Source of the DNA: Trichobilharzia regenti
Taxonomy: Eukaryota > Platyhelminthes > Trematoda > Strigeidida > Schistosomatidae
Assembly: GCA_944472135.2 (NCBI GenBank)
Contig: OX235264.1
Span: 90,282,319 to 90,346,318 of the forward strand
Reading direction: 5' to 3'
Length of the DNA: 64,000 bases
A program made the translations under genes and the position numbers. The notes beneath the pieces were generated by a model. That model ran no database searches. It saw only the letters and a program-made list of their open reading frames with translations, and was not told where the DNA came from. Of this stretch, positions 54,405-64,000 are shown one piece after another; position 1 is the stretch's first letter, and the number at the start of each line of letters is the position of its first letter.

Positions 54405-54632
54405 TTCACATACGTTCCCAGTGGAACATATGGTTTCAAGCTGGGGGTTTGAAATTTCGGTAGCAGTGGTGTTTATTTTTACGGGATGAGGTTGCTAGAC
54501 TCATGCCCAACCTTCCCTCTTTACCAGTCTTATTACTGGCTTATTGATGCAAAGGAGGGTATTGACCGGGAATCAAACCCTGGATCACATGCGTGGTTGG
54601 TGAGCATTCTACCACTGTGCTACCGACACACA
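54405..54632 (-). mobile_element. T1 tRNA-SINE
   Basis: Antisense 3' end acgttcccagtggaacatat, body ggttgctagactcatgccc, B box ccgggaatcaaaccctgg, head tctaccactgtgctaccgac. Confidence 0.85.
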
Positions 54633-54639
54633 ATGCATT

Positions 54640-55136
54640 ATCAAGGTGAGGTGCATGCATGTAGCACATAGCCTTCTTCAAACCTTGCACACAACCATTC
54701 GGCAGTATACTATCCCATTCCCCTTGGCAGATCTAGCAACAAAAGTTACGAGAACACCATCAGAGCAAATGACAGGCTAGGTACCCATAGGTATTTGTGT
54801 ACTTTTTGAAATAAGCTGACAGGCGATTGCCAGAATTCAACTCAGTTAATCTTATATGACGTCTAGCAAATAACATCTCTGATAGGCTTTTCAACTTTCA
54901 TCACAAATTTTTATGTAGTCATTTTTTCAAAAGATTGTATGGATATAGTGAACTCAGACAAATTCATCAGAAGATGCAGAAAAACTTAAACATTTGAATT
55001 TAGCATTTAAAATATATGTTAGAGGTTATTTTTGACCCATTTATCCTATCTGAACTTTGTATGAACCACTTACTGTTACTGTTGAAGAAATCAGATTTCG
55101 TTGCGTATTTATAGAAACCAGACTGTTTAGAAAGAT
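54640..55136. other. Unassigned spacer
   Basis: Nothing recognised. Confidence 0.45.
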
Positions 55137-55879
<743 letters not shown>

Positions 55880-56462
55880 GGAAGTGACTAATTACGTAGT
55901 CTGCTTTACTCAGATTTTCTATAGGTAGAAATTTTCAGTCACTCATCAATTATCAGTCTAATGAGGAAACTGACAGACAGGTCATCTTCATTCTGAAATC
56001 ACTGATGAAATCTGCGGCACTCAGAATAACGAACACGATCCAGATTTTCAACGCCAATGTCAACACAGTCATGACTTCTGTATAGTATAGAGACTTGGCC
56101 AGCGTTTTGCCAAAAGCATTCCTATCAACTGTCATTTTCGTTTCATGCTGAAGACTTAATGGAAATAGGAAAGAATAAGCAATAAAAGAGTCTGATAGCC
56201 CAATGAATTGTCCAAGAAAACAATGAGAATCCTCTTGAGTTACATAGGGTGCCAGGCTAGTCATGGAGGAGAACTCCAATAAAAAACGATAAGTTGGGCA
56301 TGTATTTTAGGCTGACACTGACGAGATTGCGTGTGGGGATGAAATTAGGGTTTATGAGCAATTGTACAGCCAAAAAAGAGGAGAGTGGAGAAAAGAATAA
56401 AGTGCAGATGTGCTGTTGAAGCCATGTATTCAGCTAGAACCCAAGAGAACAATAATAACAAC
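55880..56462 (+). mobile_element. RTE-like LINE fragment, degenerate
   Basis: Sense landmarks: aatgaggaaactgacaga, cgatccagattttcaacgcc (IRIFN region), and 3' end ctgttgaagccatgtattc with an aataataacaacaat tail. Confidence 0.7.
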
Positions 56463-56469
56463 AATGATA

Positions 56470-57335
56470 AAAGGAAAGCATTTAAGAAACATTTGTATAA
56501 CTCGCCTAGCTTCTGAGTAATGAATCTTAGGATTTTCTTGCTGCTCTTCGGTGAACTATACTTACAAAACTAGCTTTATCAATCACATTATTCCAGATTT
56601 AATGTAGTCAATTTTCAAGAAAGTGTTAAATTCCATCCCTGGTAAGAGATAAATAATTAGACGTTTACACCGATGTGGTGATAGAGAAGCATTTTCTATC
56701 ATTTTTCGTTTTTGTTAGAAAATCTCCGTTAGGCGAAATATTAAACTATAAATTTGTTCAGTAATAATAATTATCATTATTCAATCATGACCTAATTCGA
56801 TTGGTTACTGACAGAATATCTTCGAAAATTTTGTTTACCATGCAACACAGCCTCAGAGTTCATATCACAACAGGAGTTAGAAGGTATGCAGGCATTGCCT
56901 ATCTAAAATATGCCAATAATTAAAGTTTATTTATATAAACTTTATCAACAAAAATATTAATCCAGTAGATAAAGCTTATTTGACATTCAGAAGTGTTGAC
57001 ATTTAATGCCTGATGAATCATCTTGAACCAAAGAAAAAAGCGGTTTTGGTGTGGACGTATGTGTATGCGTGAAATCTGTGTGACTTAACAAAACGCAGAC
57101 AGCTTAATCGTACAGTAAAATACTGTAAACGATAGTCCATTTTGTTAAATTGTTGAAACTTGAACCAGAAAGTAAGATAGGTCGATTCTGGTACTTGTAT
57201 TGATTAAATAACTGACCATAATAGCTTTGAGAAAACCATCTCACAAATTGGGAAAAAATGCTGTAACGAGAGACTTGAGCAACCATACTGTATTCAAATT
57301 CCAATATAACCACACTTGAATTTTAATTCCCCCAA
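56470..57335. other. Unassigned spacer
   Basis: No gene or repeat recognised. Confidence 0.45.
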
Positions 57336-57337
57336 GT

Positions 57338-59320
57338 ATATTATTATTTTCTTTAATTCCTAGGGGAACAAAGGACTTCAGCCGCACGTCTCGACTGCTT
57401 TCGGTTTTCTGCCAACGTTTTCAACCCGCTCCAAGTCTGCCCACATGCTTTCATCTCCTCTTCACATGACCTCCTCCAAGTCACCCTTGCACTGACGGCC
57501 AATTCGCCGCTTCCCTTTCAGGTTCCACTCGAGCAATGACTTGTCTAGTGATGTCACTTGCTGGTTTCCTCAGAGTATGTCCAATCCATACACATTTCTT
57601 CCTGCCCATTTGTCTCACAATCGGTTCCTGCTGGGTTGGTTCGCCCCCAGAGAACCCTGTTGCTGATCTTTTCTGGCTAGCCATCTGATGTTGGGTATTG
57701 AGCGAAGACAACTGTTGATGAAGGTCTGTAGTTTGTTTGAGGCGCTTTTCATGACGCGCATTGCAAGTCTGTGATCCGTATAGTAGCACTGGCTTACTTC
57801 ACATTGGAGTTGAAAATCCGGATCTTATTTTTAATGCGGAGTGCTGTTGACCTCCACACAGACTTAAGAGTAGTGAAGGCTTGTCTTGCTTTCCCAATCC
57901 TTGCTTTGATATCCTCATCAGCTCCATCCGCCTGTAGTTGAAACGATGCTTCCCAGGTAGGTAGGTTAAGGAGGTTGTTTCTTTCAGGTCCCTCACATTT
58001 ATGCGGGCTGATTGTTGTCTGTTATTCTTGTTGCTGTTGGTGTTGGCCAGAAATCTTCCTCACCTCTGTTTTATCTATGTTCACCTGAAGTCCTATCTTT
58101 GATGCTTCTTCTGCCAGCTTGTTGCTTTTCACTTGCATATTTTCCAGTTTGTGAGAAATCAGACATATATCATCGGCGAAGTCCAGATCCTCCAAGTTTT
58201 TGTGTGAGTCCATTATACACCTGTCTGTCGCATTATCCAATCTACTGCAATCAGGAAAATTATTGAAGATAGTACGCAGCCTGCCATACAGCCTTGTCCT
58301 AATCCCGTCCTAACTTCGAAGGATTTCGTGAGGTTTCCCGTTGTGGATTACTTGGCATGTAGCACCCTCGTATAACTGTTGGATGAAATGTATAATTGTC
58401 GATGGGACCTCATAGTAGCGAAGTATTTGCCAAATGACCTCTCGATCTACGATGTCGAAGGCCTTTTCAAAGTCGATGAAGTTGAGATAGAGAGGTGACT
58501 GCCATTCCAAGCTTTGTTCAATGATGATCCGTAGTGTGGCGATTGGATCAATACATGACTTGTTTCTCCTGAATCCAGCTTGTTCCTGTCAGAGTTTTGC
58601 ATCCAGCGTGGCTTGTTTGATTCTCTCCAAGATGATGCGGCTTAGTATTTTGCTTGGGATGGACAGGAGCATAATTCCACGCCAGTTCTTGTATTGACTT
58701 AAGTCTCCTTTCTTTGGTAGTTTGAATAAGTATCCTTTCTTCCAATCCTCAGGTACTTTGCCCTCTTTCCACACCTTCTCCAGCAGTGGCATCATCAAGT
58801 CCACTGTTGTCTCTGGGTCCATTTTCAATGCTTCTGCTGGGATCCCATCTGGTCCTGCTGCTTTTCCAGCTTATAGCATCTTGACTGCATTCAGGACTTC
58901 CGATTTCGTCGAGGAGTTGATGTTCACTGGTAATTGGGCTTCCGTTGTTGGTATTGTTGGGCGCGTTGTAGGTGACGGTCGGTTTAGAAGTTTTTTGAAG
59001 TGTTCAGCCCAGTGTTTTCTTTGCTCCACCTCATTAGTGTTCGACTTTCCATTGTCATCCTTGACTGGCTTAATCTGTGTCGAACGTTTGCCCGATAGGC
59101 GCCTAGTTGTTTGGTAGAGTGTGGCGAGGTCTCCTTTGACTGCACTGCAGCTTGTTCTGCTTCGTTTGCCATGGTTTCATAATATTTTCTTTTGTCTTCC
59201 CTGGCACTCTTCTTTACTCTTTTGTTCAGCGTATTGTGGCTTGCACTCAACTCCTTTTCTCGTTGCTTGCCAATGCACTGGATAATCTTTTGTTTCACCA
59301 TCCCCCACAATGCATATGAT
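57338..59320 (-). mobile_element. RTE-like LINE, longest copy in window
   Basis: Runs from the antisense 3' end (tctttaattcctaggggaac) through the RT to an upstream Lys/Glu-rich linker (frame 58984-59310: REKELSASHNTLNKRVKKSA). No apurinic-type endonuclease domain is visible, so it is 5'-truncated. The coding region is split into at least six frames. It is the best guide to the family for the shorter copies. Confidence 0.88.
57481..58828 (-). pseudogene. LINE reverse transcriptase and C-terminal tail
   Basis: Blocks in order on the minus strand: KKGDLSQYKNWRGIMLLSIP (58589-58828), LNFIDFEKAFDIVDREVIWQ with the motif A aspartates (58310-58510), a broken motif B, and LEDLDFADDICLISHKL with the FADD active site (58022-58240). 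Then IGKQDKPSLLLSLCGG-like residues, and the C-terminal GRKKCVWIGHTLRKPASDIT (57481-57789). The RTE clade assignment rests on this RT core and tail; a related LINE clade is possible. Confidence 0.85.
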
Positions 59321-59324
59321 AGTT

Positions 59325-59985
59325 ACTATTCCCATAGGTTCCCAGTGAGACATTTGACCATTTCATATTGTTCCCTACAGTCCTGTTTTGCCTTCTGTCG
59401 GATTTCCCATTCACCCTCATCTCCTGTTCACATCATTTCCTGCACGTGACACTCGGATCGACCTCTAAATCTTCCCTCCCTACTGGGATCTCAATGGAGA
59501 GCCTGAAGAGGATGTTACGTCACTCAGCGGTCTGTTCAGCGTCAGTCCATTCCGCGACCATTTTCCTGATTATACTGGCTAGGCTGGCTGCCAGAGTTCC
59601 CCGCTGCTAAATCGTTCCATCCAACCATCTGATTAAAAGAATGTGTTCATGAAAGTCTGCAGTAGCCTGTTGCAAGTGCTTACAGTAACTCACAAAATTT
59701 CTCAATTATGTAGATGTACTGGCTGACTTGACATTAGTACTGAAAGTTTGAATTTTGTTCCTGATACTGAATGAGGGATATTTCCACAGTGAATTCAGAT
59801 TAATGGAGAACTGTCTTGTTTTGTCGCAGTGGGTTTTGATTTCCTTATCCAAGAGAACGCCTGTATTTGAAAAAATGCTGCCTAGATAAGTGGAACTTGT
59901 AACTTCCCTTAAAATTTCTCCTTGGTGCTAATTGTTGTCGTTTAGATACCTTCATCACTTCTGTTTTTTCTACGTAGCCTCATTT
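59325..59985 (-). mobile_element. RTE-like LINE fragment, diverged
   Basis: Starts attcccataggttcccagtg right beside the previous copy and keeps gtccattccgcgaccatttt and ctggctgacttgacattag. Frames are gone. Confidence 0.7.
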
Positions 59986-59999
59986 AATTAACATTAATA

Positions 60000-60480
60000 G
60001 GCGTTAGCTATTTTGACCCTTATGTATATAAAGTCACCTTAGGATTGATAAGAAGGGCGTTAAGTGTTACAGTTATTATTCTGGACAGTTGATTTCTCGT
60101 GACAAATAGATATGCGTATCAAGAGATGCTATCCTCACAGTTGGAAATTCCAGCCACTAGCAGGGATCTGAAACCTTGTGGAAAATAATGCCTAATGAGA
60201 TATACAATTCGCATCATATATTGTTCTGCAGTAACGGACATCACTATTCGACTATTGAGGTGACCGCTGGTCTCCTGTCCGATTGTAACTGACACGTTTG
60301 CTGGTCACTATATCTATTCTCTAGTGCTGACTGAACATTAAGATCTCTAAGCCCGGTGGCTGGCTACTGATATCGGATGGTTACACTGGTGAGAACTTCA
60401 ATCATGAAAGTATGACTAATCTGAATATGAATTTGCCCAGTATTGTTAAAACGATTTTCAGGTTAATTGTAAAAAAAACC
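60000..60480. other. Unassigned spacer
   Basis: Nothing recognised. Confidence 0.45.
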
Positions 60481-60484
60481 GAGT

Positions 60485-60600
60485 AATGACTTCTGAAAAG
60501 CAGTTTCTCCCTTGTTTGGGACTCTTCAGCTATACACACTTGTGACTCCATCAAGAATGGAATCCAGGAATTTCAGTTTACGAGGAGAACTCGTTAACCA
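60485..60600 (-). mobile_element. H2 relic with ribozyme box
   Basis: On the minus strand gtatagCTGAAGAgtcccaaac and GAGAAAC survive; the remaining head is only loosely similar. Confidence 0.55.
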
Positions 60601-60837
60601 TTCACCTACCCATACCCCGGATTCTAAAAGAAAATGTCTTTAAGTTTCACCTCTAAATGGCGAATTGGATTTTGCTAATACTGTTCATGTAAAGAAATAC
60701 TGCCTGTTTTTTGTAATAAATAGTTCCCATTATTGTTCCCAACGCTGTTGATCGCTTACTATCTTCATTTAACCCTGCCCTTATTGCATTGGTTGACAAA
60801 ATATAGCCCTATAAAGTCAAATACTGTTGTTGCGGGG

Positions 60838-61190
60838 GACGATTCAATGGAGAAGCTTTCACTGTCCTTTTGGACAGGGAATTCGGCGCTAACTTCAAAG
60901 TGAAGTGATCTGTGAGAGCTCTGCATTGATGAAATATTTCTTGGTTGTAGTTGGTTACTTCTGTAGATTAGCTGGTGATTACAAACACTAGAATTGAAAC
61001 AGATCTTGTTGTTGAATTGATGTTTAACTTTTCGGTCTTCTGATTTGAGTGGCAGGCTTCTAGGAATTGATCAGAAGGTAAAGACATTTCGTTCCCGGAA
61101 AATCCCCAAAGCCAAAACTATTGTCCAGATGGACAATAAAAGCTTCTAAGCCTCAGTGAACACAACAACACCAAAAGAATACTTCTGAGC
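60838..61190. mobile_element. PLE terminal pieces in inverted order
   Basis: A minus terminus (60838-60960; stem CTGTCC/GGACAG, then GAAAGCTTC) with a short nuclease end at about 61000-61080 is followed by a plus terminus (61105-61165; ATTGTCC/GGACAAT, then AAAGCTTC). Same plan as 30340-31370, more decayed. Confidence 0.62.
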
Positions 61191-61252
61191 CATAAAACTC
61201 CATAGTGACTTGTCTGTGTCATACTGATGTCTTTAGATTGTAAATGAAGTAT

Positions 61253-61254
<2 letters not shown>

Positions 61255-61285
<31 letters not shown>
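61255..61285. repeat. (TA)n microsatellite
   Basis: Short TA run. Confidence 0.95.
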
Positions 61286-61286
<1 letters not shown>

Positions 61287-61289
61287 TGG

Positions 61290-61500
61290 TAAAAGCAATT
61301 ACTTCAATGGTTCAGTGGGTTTCTGAGTTCGAAACCCTCGGCGCACCCTAAAATTTCACTTAAACTGTATTACTCCCTGGAAAGAGGGATTTGGTGGAAG
61401 GTCAGCAACTTCAACGCATAAAAATAAGACTATCTCTACTGAAACTTCAAAGCTTTAAGCCTTCTCTTCCAGTCAGGACTTAAAGGAATCACCAAAAAAA
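61290..61500 (+). mobile_element. T1-like SINE, degenerate
   Basis: tcaatggttcagtgggtttctgagttcgaaaccc (head) and ctgaaacttcaaagcttta (3' part) fit T1 order with many changes. Confidence 0.5.
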
Positions 61501-62350
61501 CTAATAAAGAGAGATACACTGCAGTACTGAATTTCCACCTCTGTGTTAATGAAGTGAATATATGAAACACTGGAGGCCATAAACTATTCACCAACTAAAG
61601 CTTGGGTTTAATAAGGGAAGGAAACAGGTGAAATAGCTCGTTCCATCTGCGATTTGACAATTCTTCTTTTGTTAAACTAATCTCCACAACGTCCTTATCA
61701 TATTATCGTTATTATTATTGTTATTATGATCATTGCTACTAATATTTGCAGTAGTGACTCGTGTTATTTTAACATACAGCTACTAATCATTAGTACATCT
61801 GTTATCGACATAATTGAAATGCATTATTTTGACATTTCCTTAGGGGATTTCATTGTGTGCAAATATTTAAAGCATATAAGAAAGTCTAGTGGGATAATAA
61901 ATCCATTGGGTATAGAAATACAATTTTTAAATAAATTTGAACCAACTACTTTAAAAGTATATTTCCCTCTACCTCCCATTATCACTTTCCATGTTGCTTA
62001 AGATTATGTGTGTATATTGTAAAAAATTTAATCGATGGAGTCGTAAATTTAGCATTCCTATCTGCTTCGGACTACACTATACAAAGTAGAGGAAACAACG
62101 TCTTAATTTGGGGAATTCGAGTCACTGATTCAACTGTCAGTATCATCAATCATATGAGTTTGACCTGGGGCAAATCATTCTGATTTACAGACCACCTAAT
62201 CAATCATCGTTGTTTCTACATTCACATTTGAATGCTGATTAACTGGTAGGCTATTCTGGACAAGTTAAAATTTATGCACTGAAGGAGTGCGACAGCACAA
62301 ATGACCTGGAATGCACGAATCACATGAGAAAGATATTTACACATAAAGTA
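61500..62350. other. Unassigned spacer
   Basis: A 91-codon plus frame (61726-62001) has no recognised motif and is probably incidental. Confidence 0.45.
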
Positions 62351-62351
62351 G

Positions 62352-62765
62352 GTATTATTATTATTAATCCTTTGAGTTCCCAGTGGAGTGCACGGCTTCA
62401 ACAGTACATCACTGCCTTGTCCTGTTCTCTGCGATCCGCTTTATCTGGACCTACGATTGACCATAGTCTTTAATCTTCTCCTCATACGATCTCCTTTATG
62501 GCACACTAGGGTACACACTCAGCTCGTCGTTTCTTATTCTGGTTCCACACGAACTGTGGCCTGGAGCGTGATACCACCCACATGGTTTCCTCAGCGAGTG
62601 TCTAATCCATGTCCATTTTCTTTGGAGTATTTGTTGAGCAGTAGGTTTTTGACTGGTTCGTCCCAGGAATTCGCGTTGTTGATTCCCTCTGGTTGGCCAT
62701 TTAATCTGCAGTATGTAGCCAGCGAAAACAGATGTTGACAAAAGTCTGAAACCTGTTGGAAATCA
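62352..62765 (-). mobile_element. RTE-like LINE fragment
   Basis: ATT tail and cctttgagttcccagtgga, then antisense landmarks to the tgtagccagcgaaaacag region. Minus frame 62496-62741 keeps KPTAQQILQRKWTWIRHSLR. Confidence 0.78.
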
Positions 62766-62897
62766 AATAATGAATAATAAAGGCATAAAAGGTTTACACA
62801 AGACCCTCTGCTCTGATGTGTGATAGAAGTACTACTCACTTTTCCATAGGGGCATCAGTAAAGAAACTAAATGTATTCTATATGTGTATTCATCTAT

Positions 62898-63125
62898 ATT
62901 ATTATTGCTCCCTTGGGTTCCTAGTGGAACATAGGGCTTCAACTGCACGTCTCCATTTGCTTCTGTCTTCTGCTGTACTTTTCGCCTGCATCCATGTTAG
63001 TCCATTATTCTTTCAACTCCTCTTCACACGATCTCCTCCCTGTCACCCTTGGACGTCCCACACGCCGCTTCCCTTTCAGGTTCCACTCGAGGGCTTGACG
63101 CGCGATGTCACCTCGCCAGATAATA
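62898..63125 (-). mobile_element. RTE-like LINE 3' fragment, short
   Basis: Starts attattgctcccttgggttcc, close to the copy at 1298-2045 (ttgcttctgtcttctgctgta), and stops near 63125. Confidence 0.78.
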
Positions 63126-63129
63126 GCTT

Positions 63130-63250
63130 GCTAGGGTACTAGCTTACTAGTTTTCTAGCCGGTCCCAAGCCCGGGTAAAGAGGCAGGGTTGGGGCGTGGT
63201 GCTAGCAACTCCACCCCTGTAAAACAACCAAATCGCTACAGAAACTTCAA
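63130..63250 (+). mobile_element. T1-body-like or LINE 5'-region fragment
   Basis: ggtcccaagcccgggtaaag, gggttggggcgtgg, gctagcaactccacccctg and gctacagaaacttcaacg resemble the T1 body without its tRNA head. It may instead be LINE 5' sequence. Confidence 0.5.
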
Positions 63251-63285
63251 CGAATAACTATATTAACAATTCTAAAAGCATCTAT

Positions 63286-63382
63286 ATTATGGATAAGATT
63301 TTATTTCGATAAATCACACAGTGTCAGTTAATATAACTGTACAACACTGTGTGATTTATCAAAATAAAATCTTATCCATAAT
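63286..63382. repeat. Hairpin inverted repeat (U4)
   Basis: Arms 63286-63324 and 63345-63382 are complementary with one mismatch around a 20-nt loop (arm core gataaatcacacagtgt). Single-arm relatives lie at 53495-53576. Confidence 0.9.
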
Positions 63383-63507
63383 GGAGTTATACTCTACCAC
63401 AGTGCCCAAGTTTTATACTTATATCAATATTCATCTATATGGCTGTAAGTAACATCCTTTTGAGTTCCATTGGTCGCTTTAATCCTATTCTTCAACCTTC
63501 TCCATAA

Positions 63508-63971
63508 TCATTCAGTAGAATTGATGCGGGTGCCTGTGATAGGATCCACAAAACTGTTAGAATAGTTTACTCTTAATAAGTAGCTATCACCTCCATCATC
63601 CAGAAGGCAATATTTATACAGTGCTGGTGCCACTGTACGTTTGAGACGAAACCATTCTCCGTTTCTGTATCTATAGGTTTCAACTTTCATCTACGAATGT
63701 AAAAAAAAGTGGGTTAATGACAGGTGTTATCTAACAAAAAACTGTTCTTGCTAAATAATATAATCACAATCACACCTTCGCTCACATTGATTGGCCTCCA
63801 GCAAAGTTTTTTGTAGTGAGTATAGCAGTTAACAGCTCCGCTGAACATTGCTACACTCACTGAAGCTCCAAAAGAACAAATTCTTTTATTTTCAATCAGT
63901 CTTACATCTAGACAATTTTGGAATCCGTCGTCTACATCAAACCTCCGAATAAATTCAGTTACAGCAAGCAT
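63508..63971 (-). CDS. Candidate two-exon host gene, unknown product
   Basis: Exon 1 is 63971-63786: ATG in an ACGAAAATG context, with an in-frame TAG shortly upstream. Exon 2 is 63690-63508, ending in TGA. The proposed 95-bp intron begins GTGAGC (63785) and ends with a pyrimidine tract and TTCGTAG (63691), and keeps phase 0. Product about 122 residues: MLAVTEFIRRFDVDDGFQNC, VAMFSGAVNCYTHYKKLCWR in exon 1; EWFRLKRTVAPALYKYCLLD and NSFVDPITGTRINSTE in exon 2. Codons look non-repetitive and no transposon motif is present. I do not recognise the family; further exons could lie outside the window. Confidence 0.5.
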
Positions 63972-64000
63972 TTTCGTTGAATGAAGCTAGATAACGCCTT

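Noticed and set aside
61726..62001. 91-codon frame as a gene
   Set aside because: AT-rich, hydrophobic and low-complexity, with no motif, splice signals or homologue that I can recognise.

Overview
The window looks like repeat-dense nuclear DNA of a parasitic flatworm, most likely a schistosomatid trematode. The main reasons are Smα-type repeats carrying hammerhead ribozyme cores, many Penelope-like elements (PLEs) with GIY-YIG ends, an RTE/SR2-type LINE in many 5'-truncated copies, a Gypsy-type LTR element, AT-rich spacers and tRNA-derived SINEs. I see no bacterial operons, no CRISPR array and no convincing free-standing tRNA or rRNA gene. Species cannot be named from the sequence alone.

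Almost everything recognisable is mobile DNA, mostly broken. LINE copies (mostly antisense to the given strand) lie at 1-465, 586-1090, 1298-2045, 2541-3115, 3600-4085, 18262-20335, 20336-21195, 28770-29650, 36641-37251, 38336-38860, 47205-48310, 55880-56462, 57338-59320 (longest), 59325-59985, 62352-62765 and 62898-63125. PLE pieces are as numerous. The best are 5290-7915 (RT plus GIY-YIG), 15320-17285, 30340-31370 (nuclease flanked by inverted terminal pieces) and 44600-45590. A Gypsy gag-pol relic (12237-15128) has a frameshift, a stop codon, no integrase and a SINE inserted between gag and pol. Two solo LTRs of one family sit at 41655-41947 and 50997-51248, each with a 4-bp target duplication.

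Five SINE-like families are distinguishable. H1 is Smα-like. H2 has a tRNA-Thr-like head and a hammerhead, often as a head-to-head fold-back dimer. H3 has a hammerhead-like body with an enlarged catalytic box. T1 is a tRNA SINE whose tail matches the LINE 3' end. T2 has the same head as T1 with another body. Three of them (H1, H2, H3) and the PLE termini share one ribozyme plan: a CUGANGA-type box, a hairpin, GAAA, and a short palindromic stem III ahead of a cleavage triplet. Many insertions can be read from target site duplications: PLE into LINE, LINE into PLE, solo LTR into PLE and into SINE, SINE dimer into an LTR element.

The most interesting material is the fold-back H2 element with near-perfect hammerheads, the H3 variant, and shared ribozyme-like cores in unrelated repeats. 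Other points are a near-identical 0.5-kb inverted duplication around a 2-kb spacer at the left edge, a 743-bp nearly pure (TTAG)n array at 55137-55879, and one candidate host gene at the right edge (63508-63971, minus strand, two exons). Spacers where I recognise nothing are listed. All element calls come from reading motifs by eye, with no database search.
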